Positions 1 through 9,625 of a stretch of DNA of 64,000 nucleotides are shown here, piece by piece (within the stretch, counting starts at the first letter, position 1; each line of letters opens with the position of its first letter). The notes beneath the pieces are model-generated. The model saw nothing but the letters and a program-made list of their open reading frames with translations, did not search any database and was not told the origin of the DNA. Source of the stretch: Paenibacillus macquariensis (lineage in GTDB: Bacteria > Bacillota > Bacilli > Paenibacillales > Paenibacillaceae); contig NZ_FTNK01000005.1 in the NCBI RefSeq assembly GCF_900156375.1, forward strand, positions 124,001 through 188,000, written 5' to 3'. A program made the translations under genes and the position numbers.

Positions 1-182
1 GTTTTGATATCATCTTCGAATTGCTTCTTTTGGATTTTTAGATCTTGGTTGTCTAGCCACAGTTGGTTGTAGCTAGCATGAAATATAGCATTATATAGAA
101 TGCTGCCCAAAACCATGCCTAGTACAATAAGCGAAGTGGTCTTTGAGAAGGCGAGGATACGACTGTTTGAAGGGATTCGCAT
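1..182 (-). CDS. ytrI: Sporulation membrane protein YtrI (5' part only)
   Basis: The first 60 codons of a minus-strand gene are visible; the rest lies beyond the window edge. The ATG is preceded by AGGAAA and begins two bases after the ytrH stop codon, so the two genes are translationally close. The product starts MRIPSNSRIL, has one hydrophobic segment at about residues 12-32 (SLIVLGMVLGSILYNAIF) and then turns into a charged, Gln/Lys-rich probable coiled coil. This matches YtrI, a single-pass protein cotranscribed with ytrH in Bacillus and needed for full spore formation. The name rests mostly on the position next to ytrH and on this topology, because the window shows only the N-terminus. 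Confidence 0.75.
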   Translation of the reverse strand, partial: MRIPSNSRILAFSKTTSLIVLGMVLGSILYNAIFHASYNQLWLDNQDLKIQKKQFEDDIK

Positions 183-184
183 GA

Positions 185-511
185 TTATTTCCTACCAGCG
201 CATACCCATTTGACTAATTCACTGCCCGCATGAGCACCTAAAAAGGCAAACACGAGAAAAAGAATTTGTTTGATCGCGGGCGATAAGTTGCCACCAAAGA
301 AGTTGCTTTCTATGACACGCATGGGATCAATGGTTCCGCCTACAGCAGCTGCGAGCGCCCAAATCTTAATTCTGTCTGCGATATCAAGCATCGTTTGAGT
401 AGGTGGCTGTAAGGAAATAACGGCCCCTATCCCTCCAACCATCGCACCTCCGAGCACAATGCCGAAGGCAATACAGAAATCCAAAATGGCTTTTGATAAG
501 AAAGTACTCAT
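185..511 (-). CDS. ytrH: Sporulation membrane protein YtrH
   Basis: A small, very hydrophobic protein of 108 residues with three probable membrane segments and the motif GGAMVGGIGAVISL near the N-terminus. A TTG codon 24 bases upstream would extend the frame, but the ATG used here has AGAGGGG at proper spacing and gives MSTFLSKAILDF, so I prefer it. YtrH is a mother-cell (sigma-E type) sporulation membrane protein in Bacillus and is found next to ytrI and divergent from dnaE, exactly as here. No sigma-E promoter was confidently placed in the roughly 180-bp divergent region shared with dnaE. Confidence 0.85.
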   Translation of the reverse strand: MSTFLSKAILDFCIAFGIVLGGAMVGGIGAVISLQPPTQTMLDIADRIKIWALAAAVGGTIDPMRVIESNFFGGNLSPAIKQILFLVFAFLGAHAGSELVKWVCAGRK

Positions 512-691
512 GAATTTATCCCCTCTCTTGAACAATCGTCTGCAAATTACGCTTGTCCGCTCCTTCTATTCATAGATCCAATCCGATTCTCCTTGCTATA
601 ATCCATTCTATGGGCGTTCCCTAAGGTATTATGATAAAATAAGAGAAAGAACTTTCTAAAAAAAGAACTTGCGGTGAAAGGGAGGGCGGAC

Positions 692-3600
692 ATGGCTTCA
701 TTTGTACATCTACATGTTCATAGTGAATTTAGCCTCCTGGACGGAGCCGCACGTATAACGGATCTCGTGCAACAGGCTGCAGATTTAGGAATGAAGTCGT
801 TGGCTTTAACAGACCATGGGGTTATGTACGGTGCAGTTCCGTTCTATAAGGCATGTAAAAGTAAAGGTATTAAGCCCATTATTGGCTGTGAAGCTTATTT
901 CACTTCAGGGTCGCGTAAGGAGAGAGGCAGCCGAAAGGATCAGCCGATCTATCATTTAATTCTGCTAGCTAAGAACGAAGTAGGCTACCGAAATCTGATG
1001 AAACTGTGCTCCATTGGACATTTGGAAGGCTTTCACTATAAACCAAGAATAGATTTAGAATCACTTCGAACGCATAACGAAGGTATTATTTGCCTAAGTG
1101 CATGTTTAGGTGGCGAGGTTCCACAACATTTATTACATGGTCGATATGAAGAGGCTCGAAAGGCTGCTCTACGATATCAAGATATATTTGGTGATGATTT
1201 CTATTTGGAGCTACAAGATCATGGGATATCTGAACAGAAAAGGGTTAATCCCCAGCTGATTCAGCTCAGTGAAGAAACAGGCATTCCTTTAGTAGCGACA
1301 AATGATGTTCATTATCTTCAGCGTGAAGATGCCGAAGTACAAGATGTGCTTATCTGTATCGGAACAGGAAAGACGGTGGATGATGAGCAACGGCTACGTA
1401 TCCCAACAGACCAGTTGTATTTCAAAAGTGGGGAGGAAATGGCTCGCTTATTTCCTCATGTTCAGGAAGCCATGCTCAATACATCAGTCATCGCTGATAA
1501 GTGTCAGCTAGAGCTTGAATTCGATCGTTCTATTCTGCCTCAGTACAGTCCTCTTCCTGATGGGGTGACTTCTGAGCAATATTTACATGAATTATGTTCA
1601 AAAGGTCTCATAACGAGGTATGAGAGGACAGACAGGTGGCATGAGGCGGAAGCTAGACGGGAGCTAGAAGAACGGCTTTCCTACGAGCTCGGGGTAATTG
1701 GGAGCATGGGATTTGCTGATTATTTCCTTATCGTGTGGGACTTTATTGCTTACTCTCACAGACAAGGAATTGCAGTAGGACCTGGGCGTGGATCATCTGC
1801 TGGAAGTATTGTGGCGTACGTGTTACAGATTACGAATGTGGACCCTATGAAGTATCATTTGCTCTTTGAGCGATTCTTAAATCCTGAACGGATAACCATG
1901 CCAGATATAGATATTGACTTCAGTGATGAACGCCGTGATGAGGTCATTGAATATGTGGTAGATAAGTATGGGAGTGAGCATGTTGCGCAGATCATTACTT
2001 TTGGAACGATGGCTGCTCGAGCTGCCGTTAGGGATGTAGGAAGGGCGCTAAATGTTCCCTTTGGTGATGTTGATAAGGTTGCTAAACTTATTCCTAACCA
2101 ATTAGGGATTCATATAGATCGAGCTATGGAAGTAAGCGAAGAACTGAAGAAATTGTATGATGCTGGCGGTAAGGTACGAGAAATGTTGGATAGGGCAATG
2201 AAAGTTGAGGGAATGCCACGACATTCGTCTACGCATGCTGCGGGTGTCGTCATTTCTCGCGATTCTTTAACAGATGTTGTACCTTTGCAGGAGGGTAGTG
2301 AAAAGACGGCGCTCACCCAGTATTCAATGGAACATCTGGAAAGTATCGGCTTGTTAAAGATGGACTTTCTTGGACTTAGAACGCTCTCTATCATAGAGCG
2401 TACAATGAAATGGATAGGGGAAATGACAGGGGAAACACCTGATTTCGATCAAATTCCAGATCATGATGCACAGACTTACGAAATGCTTGGGCATGGAGAT
2501 ACAACAGGTGTGTTCCAAATGGAATCAGCGGGTGTCAGACGTGTATTGAAGGATTTGAAGCCCTCAGTGTTCGAAGATATTATCTCTGTTCTTGCCCTTT
2601 ATCGTCCGGGTCCGATGGAGTTCATCCCTAAATTCATTCAAGCGAAGCATGGGTTGTTACAAGTGGAATATCCCCATGAAGATTTGGAACCCATCCTGAA
2701 AGATACGTACGGTATTATTGTATATCAAGAACAGATTATGAAGATCGCATCTACAATGGCTGGATTTTCATTAGGTGAGTCGGACTTGTTACGCCGTGCA
2801 GTTTCTAAGAAAAAACGAGAAGTATTGGACCGCGAAAGAAGTCATTTTGTGGAAGGAAGTTCCAATCAAGGATATACAGAAGAAGAAGCTAATAAGGTCT
2901 ATGATATGATCGTACGATTCGCAGATTATGGGTTCCCACGAGCGCATGCAACAGCATACGGTGTACTTGCGTTCCAAACCGCATATCTAAAAGCACATTA
3001 TCCTGTGCAATTTATGGCGTCCATGTTGACAGCCGTCATGGGTAATCATCGGAAAGTAGCAGAGTACGTGCTAGAGTGCCGTCGGATGGATATAGGTGTA
3101 TTATCGCCTGATGTGAATGAAAGCGGTGTGCTGTTTACGCCTGTACCGACATTTGATCAGGAGGAGAATGCTGAAGGGCAAGCAAGTTCTGGCCATATTC
3201 GATTCGGATTAGGTGCGGTGAAGAATGTAGGTACCCAAGCTGTAGAGAATATGATGATGATTAGGCAAGACAAGCCGTTTGAGAGTCTTCTTGATTTCTG
3301 CAGACGTATCGACCTTAGGGTATGTAACAAAAGAGTTATTGAATCACTTATTCAAGCGGGTGCCTTCGATTCGCTACCTGGGCATCGAGCTCAGTTGCTA
3401 GCGATGTTAGATGAGACGGTTGAAGCTGCATTAAAGTGGCGTAAGGATCGTGATGATTTACAAATTCAAATGTTTGATTTCGTAGAAAGTGCGAATTGGG
3501 ACATTGCTTATCCAGTCATATCACCCTATACCATAGGTCAGCAATTAGAATTAGAACGAGAATTACTCGGATTGTATCTATCGGGGCATCCACTTGACGA

Positions 3601-4360
3601 TTATGAGGATCTCCTAGATCAGACGGCAGGCGTTGATCGGTTAATGGATCTCGGTGAACTACCAGATGACACGCTCTCCGTTGTTGTAGGTATGGTTGTT
3701 TCAATTAAAACAATTATGACAAAGCAAGGGAAGGCTATGGCATTCATGGAGTGTGAGGATCAAATAGAGCGCTGTGAAGTCGTCTTATTCCCTGAGGTAT
3801 GGAAACGTAGCTCTTCCTTTATTGAGAAAGGGGCATTACTTGCCTTGAGGGCGAAAGTACAACAACAAGATGAAGGATTTAAGCTACTCGCAGAGGAAGT
3901 TGTGCTGTTAGATGATACAGGGTTGGAACAGTTGGTTAAGCGTAAGAATAATGCTCGAACAGGTAGTGAGAAACCAAGAGTACGAAGTTCGTCGCAGCCG
4001 CGTACGCTTGGAACAACGTCAAGCGTAGCGAAGCAAGAACTCGTGCACCAATCGGGTGCTTCACAATCAGACATTTCATCAGAAGTTCGCAAGGATATTT
4101 CGGTTGAGAAAGACGGCTTGAAGCGTGTGAATGAACAGCGAGTGTTCGTAAAGATTAGTACGCATGCAGAGAATGCTCAGTTATTAATCCGATTAAAGGA
4201 ATTGCTCCTCAAACATCCGGGATCGGTAGCCATCGTACTTTTTTATGAGCAAAGTCAGAAATTGCTAGCATTAAGCGACCATTACCGAATTAAGCCCTCA
4301 CCTGAGCTGTTTGAAGAAATGGAACAAATGTTGGGTTCTGGAACAGTACGTATTAAATAA
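692..4360 (+). CDS. dnaE: DNA polymerase III subunit alpha (DnaE)
   Basis: Replicative C-family DNA polymerase of 1222 residues, somewhat longer than Bacillus DnaE (about 1115). The start chosen has GGGAGG seven bases upstream and yields MASFVHLHVHSEFS, the canonical beginning of the PHP domain (HLHVHSEFSLLDGA). The palm has the catalytic PDIDIDFSD motif with Asp405 and Asp407, and the third acidic residue is Asp558 in MDFLGL. Helix-hairpin-helix and OB-fold regions follow (about 850-1080). The extra length is a Ser/Arg-rich linker at about 1085-1150 leading to a short C-terminal domain. In low-GC Gram-positives DnaE extends the RNA primer before handing over to PolC. It is transcribed divergently from ytrHI. 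Confidence 0.97.
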   Translation: MASFVHLHVHSEFSLLDGAARITDLVQQAADLGMKSLALTDHGVMYGAVPFYKACKSKGIKPIIGCEAYFTSGSRKERGSRKDQPIYHLILLAKNEVGYRNLMKLCSIGHLEGFHYKPRIDLESLRTHNEGIICLSACLGGEVPQHLLHGRYEEARKAALRYQDIFGDDFYLELQDHGISEQKRVNPQLIQLSEETGIPLVATNDVHYLQREDAEVQDVLICIGTGKTVDDEQRLRIPTDQLYFKSGEEMARLFPHVQEAMLNTSVIADKCQLELEFDRSILPQYSPLPDGVTSEQYLHELCSKGLITRYERTDRWHEAEARRELEERLSYELGVIGSMGFADYFLIVWDFIAYSHRQGIAVGPGRGSSAGSIVAYVLQITNVDPMKYHLLFERFLNPERITMPDIDIDFSDERRDEVIEYVVDKYGSEHVAQIITFGTMAARAAVRDVGRALNVPFGDVDKVAKLIPNQLGIHIDRAMEVSEELKKLYDAGGKVREMLDRAMKVEGMPRHSSTHAAGVVISRDSLTDVVPLQEGSEKTALTQYSMEHLESIGLLKMDFLGLRTLSIIERTMKWIGEMTGETPDFDQIPDHDAQTYEMLGHGDTTGVFQMESAGVRRVLKDLKPSVFEDIISVLALYRPGPMEFIPKFIQAKHGLLQVEYPHEDLEPILKDTYGIIVYQEQIMKIASTMAGFSLGESDLLRRAVSKKKREVLDRERSHFVEGSSNQGYTEEEANKVYDMIVRFADYGFPRAHATAYGVLAFQTAYLKAHYPVQFMASMLTAVMGNHRKVAEYVLECRRMDIGVLSPDVNESGVLFTPVPTFDQEENAEGQASSGHIRFGLGAVKNVGTQAVENMMMIRQDKPFESLLDFCRRIDLRVCNKRVIESLIQAGAFDSLPGHRAQLLAMLDETVEAALKWRKDRDDLQIQMFDFVESANWDIAYPVISPYTIGQQLELERELLGLYLSGHPLDDYEDLLDQTAGVDRLMDLGELPDDTLSVVVGMVVSIKTIMTKQGKAMAFMECEDQIERCEVVLFPEVWKRSSSFIEKGALLALRAKVQQQDEGFKLLAEEVVLLDDTGLEQLVKRKNNARTGSEKPRVRSSSQPRTLGTTSSVAKQELVHQSGASQSDISSEVRKDISVEKDGLKRVNEQRVFVKISTHAENAQLLIRLKELLLKHPGSVAIVLFYEQSQKLLALSDHYRIKPSPELFEEMEQMLGSGTVRIK

Positions 4361-4526
4361 ACTGTGTACGTTCCTAAATCTATGAATTATATTGTATTTA
4401 ATTGTAAATGACGAACTTTTCGAATACCTCCTGCATACACTTAGGAACACCTAAGAATTCAACCTTAGCAAACAAGGCGAAATGTGATTGCTTCGGTTAG
4501 GTAATAGGTATGTGGGAGGAATAATG
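4361..4526 (+). other. Intergenic region with a short hairpin
   Basis: No terminator with a T-run follows dnaE. A perfect CTTAGG-AACA-CCTAAG hairpin sits at 4440-4455 but is not followed by a U-tract, so it may be a leader structure for the downstream phosphatase gene. Nothing else is recognisable. Confidence 0.35.
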
Positions 4527-5033
4527 ATGTCATTTGAAATCGTGAATTCGATACTTGAGCGTCGAGGGGTTTGTATTAATGATATTGCAGAAATTGTCTA
4601 TGAATTGCAATTACCCTACCATCCTCAATTAAAAATGGAAGAATGCGTGGATAGCGTTACAGCTGTGTTGAATAAGAGAGAAGTCCAATATGCATTGTAT
4701 ACAGGTATTGCTCTTGATGAGTTAGCGGAACAGAAATTACTCCCGCAGCCTTTGCAATCCATTATGGAAGCTGATGAACCTCTCTATGGTGTAGATGAGA
4801 CAATGGCACTTGGAATAACCAGTGTATATGGCATGATTGGATTAACGAGTTTTGGATACCTAGACAAGGAAAAAAAGGGTATTATTGCGACGTTGAATAA
4901 TAAAAGAAGTGCTATTCATGTATTTCTAGATGACTTAGTTGCTGGTTTAGCTGCTGCTGCCTCAGCAAGAATCGCCCACCGGTACGAGGGGGCTAAGAAC
5001 TATTCCATTCCATTGGATATAGAACCTTCATAA
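4527..5033 (+). CDS. Phosphatidylglycerophosphatase A-like protein (YutG type)
   Basis: A 168-residue protein of the PgpA family, resembling Bacillus YutG. PgpA enzymes dephosphorylate phosphatidylglycerophosphate to phosphatidylglycerol. Visible family features are GVDETMALGITSVYGMIGLT in the middle and FLDDLVAGLAAAASARIAHR at the end. The ORF is open from 4488, but GGGAGGA at 4514-4520 points to the tandem ATGATG; the second ATG has the better spacing. Unlike the E. coli enzyme, the predicted membrane character is weak, as is usual for the soluble Firmicute branch, so substrate specificity is inferred. It stands alone between dnaE and a small ORF, about 100 bp from each. Confidence 0.7.
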   Translation: MSFEIVNSILERRGVCINDIAEIVYELQLPYHPQLKMEECVDSVTAVLNKREVQYALYTGIALDELAEQKLLPQPLQSIMEADEPLYGVDETMALGITSVYGMIGLTSFGYLDKEKKGIIATLNNKRSAIHVFLDDLVAGLAAAASARIAHRYEGAKNYSIPLDIEPS

Positions 5034-5134
5034 CCATTTAAATCCAATACTATTGTTGCGATTAAAAAGATAGTTATGGTATCATGGGTTCATTATATGA
5101 GCTCAGATCTTGAGAGTAGGGGGCTTTTTCGAAA

Positions 5135-5323
5135 GTGTGGACGGTTATATATATCGCACCTACCGCCAAGGTTGCGGAAATGATTCAGACCAAATTAACA
5201 GAAGAAGGTTTTTTGGTTCGAAGCCGTCCTGTGAATTTGTCCAAGCAACAGTTTGAAATACAGGTTCCTTCTGGGGAACTAGAAGAAGTTCAGGAAGTAC
5301 TCAATACTATTTTACATCCTTAA
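5135..5323 (+). CDS. Small conserved protein, DUF2007-like
   Basis: A 62-residue soluble protein starting with GTG (MWTVIYIAPT). Its pattern of a beta strand, an amphipathic helix (AKVAEMIQTKLTEEGFLV), a strand, and a final helix (GELEEVQEVLNTIL) resembles a small ferredoxin-like fold seen in DUF2007 putative signal-transducing proteins, which bind no known ligand. It lies just upstream of accD, separated by about 80 bp. The function is unknown and the family assignment is tentative. Confidence 0.55.
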   Translation: MWTVIYIAPTAKVAEMIQTKLTEEGFLVRSRPVNLSKQQFEIQVPSGELEEVQEVLNTILHP

Positions 5324-5406
5324 CTTTTAATATAATTGGTTGATGGTGTATAATAAAAGTTTGTGGATAGATCGTCCAACAAATTAACGGCTGAAGAGGT
5401 GTAGGT

Positions 5407-6297
5407 GTGTTTAAAGACTTATTTCAGAAGAAAAGAAAATACGCGACCATTCCTTCAGATCGTATGGGACGGGACAGCAATCCAGAAGGCGATCGCCCGA
5501 GACGGGAAGTTCCCGAAGGACTAATGAGTAAATGTGCCAAGTGTGGCACAATTCAGTACAGTAAGGAACTAGAGAAGAACCTGAAGGTTTGTACATCTTG
5601 TGGATATCATATACGTCTGAATGCTAATGAACGAATCCAAATGACTTTGGATGAAGAAGGATTTGAAGAGTTCGACAGTGACATGATATCTATAGATCCG
5701 CTGCAATTTCCTGGTTATGCTATCAAGCTAGAAGAGCAAGCAATGAAATCAGGTTTGCGAGAAGCGGTTATAACTGGACAAGGCACCCTTTGTGGAAATC
5801 CGGTTGTAGTAGCCGTCATGAGTTTTAATTTCTTCAGCGGAAGTATGGGATCTGTCGTTGGGGAGAAAATAACAAGAGCGATTGAGACCGCTACGGAACG
5901 GAAATTGCCACTTATTATTTTCTCTACCTCAGGTGGTGCAAGAATGCAGGAGAGTATTCTTAGCCTTATGCAGATGGCCAAGACAAGCGCGGCACTAGCT
6001 CGGTTTAACGAACAGGGAGGGCTTTATATCTCTGTTATTACTGATCCAACATTTGGTGGTGTTTCAGCAAGTTTCGCCACGCTTGGAGATATTAATATTG
6101 CGGAACCAGGTGCCGTATTTGGTTTTGCTGGGCGAATTGTTATCGAACAGACGATTCGTCAGAAATTACCAGATGATTTTCAAACGGCTGAATATAATAT
6201 GGCACATGGACAATTGGACCTAGTGACACACCGCAAAGAAATGCGTGGAATGCTTGCTAAGCTCATAGAACTTCATACGGTAAAGGGGGAATTTTAA
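5407..6297 (+). CDS. accD: Acetyl-CoA carboxylase carboxyltransferase subunit beta
   Basis: The 296-residue beta subunit of the carboxyltransferase that moves CO2 from carboxybiotin to acetyl-CoA, forming malonyl-CoA for fatty acid synthesis. A four-cysteine zinc ribbon (CAKC, then CTSC about 20 residues later, residues 42-64) precedes the crotonase-fold domain, which shows [19 protein letters not shown] and the oxyanion-hole region [12 protein letters not shown]. The start is GTG after GAGGTG. The last codon of its stop touches the accA ATG with no gap, so the two subunits are translationally coupled. The length is normal for the family. Confidence 0.97.
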   Translation: MFKDLFQKKRKYATIPSDRMGRDSNPEGDRPRREVPEGLMSKCAKCGTIQYSKELEKNLKVCTSCGYHIRLNANERIQMTLDEEGFEEFDSDMISIDPLQFPGYAIKLEEQAMKSGLREAVITGQGTLCGNPVVVAVMSFNFFSGSMGSVVGEKITRAIETATERKLPLIIFSTSGGARMQESILSLMQMAKTSAALARFNEQGGLYISVITDPTFGGVSASFATLGDINIAEPGAVFGFAGRIVIEQTIRQKLPDDFQTAEYNMAHGQLDLVTHRKEMRGMLAKLIELHTVKGEF

Positions 6298-7296
6298 ATG
6301 GCTGGAGAATTGCCTTTTGAATTACCTCTTGTAGAGATGCGTAAAAAGATCGATGAATTGAAGGTGTTTGGTCAGGAAAAAGGCATTGATTTCACGGATG
6401 AAATTTCTAGACTTGAAGAAAGATATAATAAATTGGAAGAAGAAATATACGCCAATATATCTGCCCCTCAAAAAATGCATCTTGCAAGACATCAACAACG
6501 GCCCACATCATTAGATTTAATTCAACTGATCTTTAATGATTTTATTGAATTACATGGTGACCGTTTGTTCGGTGATGATCTCGCTGTTGTGGGGGGGATT
6601 GCTACCCTAAACGGTGTGCCCGTGACTGTTATCGGACAGCAACGTGGTAAGGATACCAAAGATAACATTGCTCGTTTCTTTGGAAGTGCACATCCAGAGG
6701 GCTTTAGGAAAGCGCTCAGACTTATGAAACAAGCTGAAAAATTTAATCGTCCAATCATCACTTTTGTAGATACGAAGGGGGCTTATCCCGGCAATACGGC
6801 TGAAGAAAGAGGTCAATCTGAAGCGATTGCACGTAATTTACGGGATATGTCCGCTCTTGGTGTACCTGTTGTATGTGTCATTATTGGTGAGGGAGGAAGT
6901 GGCGGAGCACTTGCTATGGCTGTAGGCAATCGCGTACTGATGTTAGAACACGCCATTTATTCCGCAATTTCCCCTAATGGTGCCGCTTCTATTCTGTGGA
7001 AAGATGCATCTCGTGCTGGTCAAGCTGCAGAAGCTATGAAGATTACTGCCCAAGATCTACTGGAATTAGAAGTCATCGAAGAGATTATTCCCGAGCCTCA
7101 AGGCGGAGCACAAAGAGATTATGAGTTAACGGCAGGTTATATTAAAGATAGTCTTTGCCGACAATTGAAAGAACTCTCTGCGATGAATACAAATGAATTA
7201 AAAGAAGATCGTTATTTGAAATTTAGGAAGATAGGTAAATTTACATTTGAACGGTCTTTAGCTACTGATGGACAGACAAGCCCAGAAATTGGATAA
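6298..7296 (+). CDS. accA: Acetyl-CoA carboxylase carboxyltransferase subunit alpha
   Basis: The alpha subunit (332 residues) that pairs with AccD in the carboxyltransferase tetramer. The N-terminal coiled region (about 10-50) is followed by the crotonase fold with [28 protein letters not shown] and [19 protein letters not shown], all typical of AccA. It starts immediately after accD. In Bacillus subtilis pfkA follows accA directly and is followed by pyk; here only 105 bp separate accA from pyk and pfkA is absent. Confidence 0.97.
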   Translation: MAGELPFELPLVEMRKKIDELKVFGQEKGIDFTDEISRLEERYNKLEEEIYANISAPQKMHLARHQQRPTSLDLIQLIFNDFIELHGDRLFGDDLAVVGGIATLNGVPVTVIGQQRGKDTKDNIARFFGSAHPEGFRKALRLMKQAEKFNRPIITFVDTKGAYPGNTAEERGQSEAIARNLRDMSALGVPVVCVIIGEGGSGGALAMAVGNRVLMLEHAIYSAISPNGAASILWKDASRAGQAAEAMKITAQDLLELEVIEEIIPEPQGGAQRDYELTAGYIKDSLCRQLKELSAMNTNELKEDRYLKFRKIGKFTFERSLATDGQTSPEIG

Positions 7297-7401
7297 TAAT
7301 TAAAGTGATAAAGGTCCTATACAAATCCTTCCTCATGTAGTAGATTTAGTTGTTGAAAAGATATGTACTAGAGAGATCTTTATAAAACGGAGGAAAACAT
7401 A

Positions 7402-8826
7402 ATGCGCAAAACTAAAATTGTTTGTACGATCGGTCCGGCAAGTGAATCCTTAGAGAATACAAAAAAATTAATATTGGCTGGTATGAACGTAGCACGTTTG
7501 AACTTTTCCCATGGTGATTTTGATGAACATGGTAATCGAATTAACATCATTCGCCAAGCATGTCAGGAATTAGGCAAGACTGTTGCCATCCTATTAGATA
7601 CTAAAGGTCCAGAAATTCGTACAGGTAAGCTTGCTGTTGAGCCGATTGAACTTGTACAAGATGAGTATATTACACTGACTACAGAAGAAATCTTGGGAGA
7701 CAAAGATCGTATCTCTATTACGTATGACAACCTTCCAAATGATGTTGAAGTGGGTTCCACTATTCTAATCGATGATGGTTTGATCGGTTTGACGGTTGTG
7801 GAAGTTCAAGGAACAGAAATTAAGTGCCTTATTGTTAATGGGGGTACAATTAAGAGTAAAAAAGGCGTTAACGTACCAGGAGTTCGTATTTCTCTTCCAG
7901 GTATCACAGAGAAAGACGCTAACGATATTATTTTCGGAATTGGACAAGACATTGATTTTATTGCCGCTTCATTCGTTCGTAAAGCGAGTGATGTACTTGA
8001 AATTCGTGAATTGTTAGAGCGCCATAATGCTGGTCATATCAACATCATCTCCAAAATTGAGAATCAAGAAGGCGTTGATAATCTTGACGAAATTCTTGCA
8101 GTATCTGACGGATTGATGGTTGCACGTGGAGATCTAGGAACAGAAATCCCGGCAGAAGACGTACCATTGGTACAAAAAATGATGATTGAAAAAGCTAACT
8201 GGGCAGGTAAACCTGTAATCACAGCTACGCAAATGTTGGATTCTATGCAACGTAATCCTCGTCCAACTCGCGCTGAAGCAAGTGATGTAGCGAATGCTAT
8301 TTTTGACGGAACTGATGCGATTATGTTATCTGGTGAAACAGCTGCTGGGAAATATCCAGTTGAGTCTGTACTTACGATGTCACGTATCGCTGAAAAAGCA
8401 GAATCTGCTCTGAATTATCGTGAACTATTCTTGAAACAAAGCACAATTCAAGAAACAACGATTACTGAAGCGATCAGCCAAGCGGTTGCTATTTCTGCAT
8501 TGGATTTGAATGCGAAAGCAATCATTTCTTCAACTGAGACAGGTCACACGGCTCGTGTCGTTTCCAAATACCGTCCAGAAGCTCCTATTGTCGCTGTAAC
8601 AACTGAAGATCGTACGATGCGTCGTTTAACTCTTACATGGGGAGTAACACCTGTAAAAGGCAAACTAGCGTCAACTACGGATGAAATGTTTGATTATGCA
8701 CTTCAAGGCGGAATTGATTCCGGACTTGTTGCTGAAGGCGATCTTGTTGTAATTACTGCAGGTGTACCTTTGGGACGTTCAGGTTCTACGAACCTTATTA
8801 AAGTGAGCGTAATTAATAAAGGTTAA
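7402..8826 (+). CDS. pyk: Pyruvate kinase
   Basis: Glycolytic enzyme converting phosphoenolpyruvate and ADP to pyruvate and ATP; 474 residues. The frame shows [14 protein letters not shown] at the start, the PK signature around [17 protein letters not shown] (catalytic Lys and metal-binding Glu), [14 protein letters not shown] and the effector-binding C-domain ending [12 protein letters not shown]. It lacks the extra phosphohistidine-type C-terminal domain present in Bacillus/Geobacillus pyruvate kinase (about 585 residues), so it has the minimal bacterial length. The start has GGAGG nearby (ACGGAGGAAAACATA). A strong terminator follows. It is next to accA without pfkA. Confidence 0.97.
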   Translation: MRKTKIVCTIGPASESLENTKKLILAGMNVARLNFSHGDFDEHGNRINIIRQACQELGKTVAILLDTKGPEIRTGKLAVEPIELVQDEYITLTTEEILGDKDRISITYDNLPNDVEVGSTILIDDGLIGLTVVEVQGTEIKCLIVNGGTIKSKKGVNVPGVRISLPGITEKDANDIIFGIGQDIDFIAASFVRKASDVLEIRELLERHNAGHINIISKIENQEGVDNLDEILAVSDGLMVARGDLGTEIPAEDVPLVQKMMIEKANWAGKPVITATQMLDSMQRNPRPTRAEASDVANAIFDGTDAIMLSGETAAGKYPVESVLTMSRIAEKAESALNYRELFLKQSTIQETTITEAISQAVAISALDLNAKAIISSTETGHTARVVSKYRPEAPIVAVTTEDRTMRRLTLTWGVTPVKGKLASTTDEMFDYALQGGIDSGLVAEGDLVVITAGVPLGRSGSTNLIKVSVINKG

Positions 8827-8866
8827 TTGGTTTAAATCATAAGCTAAGGCTTCATGTAATATATAC

Positions 8867-8907
8867 AAAGTAACGACCTAAGAAATGAATAGGTCGTTAC
8901 TTTTTTT
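8867..8907 (+). terminator. Rho-independent terminator after pyk
   Basis: Thirteen-base stem (AAAGTAACGACCT pairing with AGGTCGTTACTTT) and a loop of about 10 bases, followed by a run of T residues. It ends the pyk transcript before fxsA. Confidence 0.9.
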
Positions 8908-9015
8908 GCTTTATAATCCATATTTGTAAGCTCTCATTCGACTAAACTGGATAATTGCATTTGAGTATACTATGATTTATAAGTATAGATATGGTGCTAA
9001 GGGAGGTTTTTTTGT

Positions 9016-9408
9016 ATGAAGAAGTGGATTCTAGGATTAGTCGTAGTTATTGCAATGATAGAGATATACGTATTTGATTTTGTTATCGGAAGATTCGGTG
9101 GGATGAACACATTTCTCCTTACTTTATTTACTTCAGTCTTAGGTTTCGTAATGATGCGATTTGAAGGACGAAAGGTATTGGAAGATGCTCGTGCACAAAT
9201 GCAGATGAGACAAATTCCTGGGAGAACCTTAGTTGATGGGTTAAGTATTTTTATCGGGGGACTTTTTTTAGTATTACCTGGTTTTGTGACAGATGTCGTA
9301 GGATTCACAATGATATTTCCGTTGACACGGCCATTCTATCGTCTTTTTATTCTGAGATGGCTACAGAAAAAAATGAAGAATGGAAATATGACTGTATATA
9401 AGAGATAG
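9016..9408 (+). CDS. fxsA: FxsA family membrane protein (YtzA)
   Basis: A 130-residue membrane protein of the FxsA family, whose E. coli member overcomes phage T7 exclusion by the F plasmid; the normal cellular role is unclear. Two N-terminal membrane segments (WILGLVVVIAMIEIYVFDFVIG and FLLTLFTSVLGFVMMRF) are followed by a charged helix and a third hydrophobic stretch around GGLFLVLPGFVTDVVGF, the family signature. In Bacillus the order pyk-ytzA-ytvI-citZ is known; ytvI is missing here. The start has GGGAGG eight to ten bases upstream. Confidence 0.85.
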   Translation: MKKWILGLVVVIAMIEIYVFDFVIGRFGGMNTFLLTLFTSVLGFVMMRFEGRKVLEDARAQMQMRQIPGRTLVDGLSIFIGGLFLVLPGFVTDVVGFTMIFPLTRPFYRLFILRWLQKKMKNGNMTVYKR

Positions 9409-9557
9409 AGAATGAAAAGGCTTTCAAAAAAATAACTTTATTAAGCTGATAAAACAATTTAATGCGATAGGTTAGCATGTAAATGTTCACATATCAGACA
9501 AAATCCAGTATGATGTTATAAGGTTTACTCTCGATGTTATGTTTTTAGTATCTAAGA

Positions 9558-9573
9558 ATGTAAATGTTTTCAT
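9558..9573 (+). promoter_or_regulatory. cre-like site upstream of citZ
   Basis: ATGTAAATGTTTTCAT matches the Bacillus cre consensus (WTGNAARCGNWWWCAW) at every position except the central C, which is T. A related sequence, ATGTAAATGTTCACAT, occurs 81 bp upstream at 9477-9492. citZ is CcpA- and CcpC-controlled in Bacillus, so catabolite control is plausible. The inference rests on sequence similarity only. Confidence 0.45.
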
Positions 9574-9625
9574 TGATGCTGGTAGCACTCTTAAAAATAC
9601 GTTTTCACAAAAGGAGAGATGTACG

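Noticed and set aside
8997..9308. Minus-strand ORF opposite fxsA
   Set aside because: It mirrors a highly hydrophobic plus-strand gene, has no ribosome site and shows no family.
9539..9625. N-terminal extension of citrate synthase
   Set aside because: It overlaps the cre-like site, lacks a ribosome site and is absent from the family; the later ATG has AAGGAGAG.
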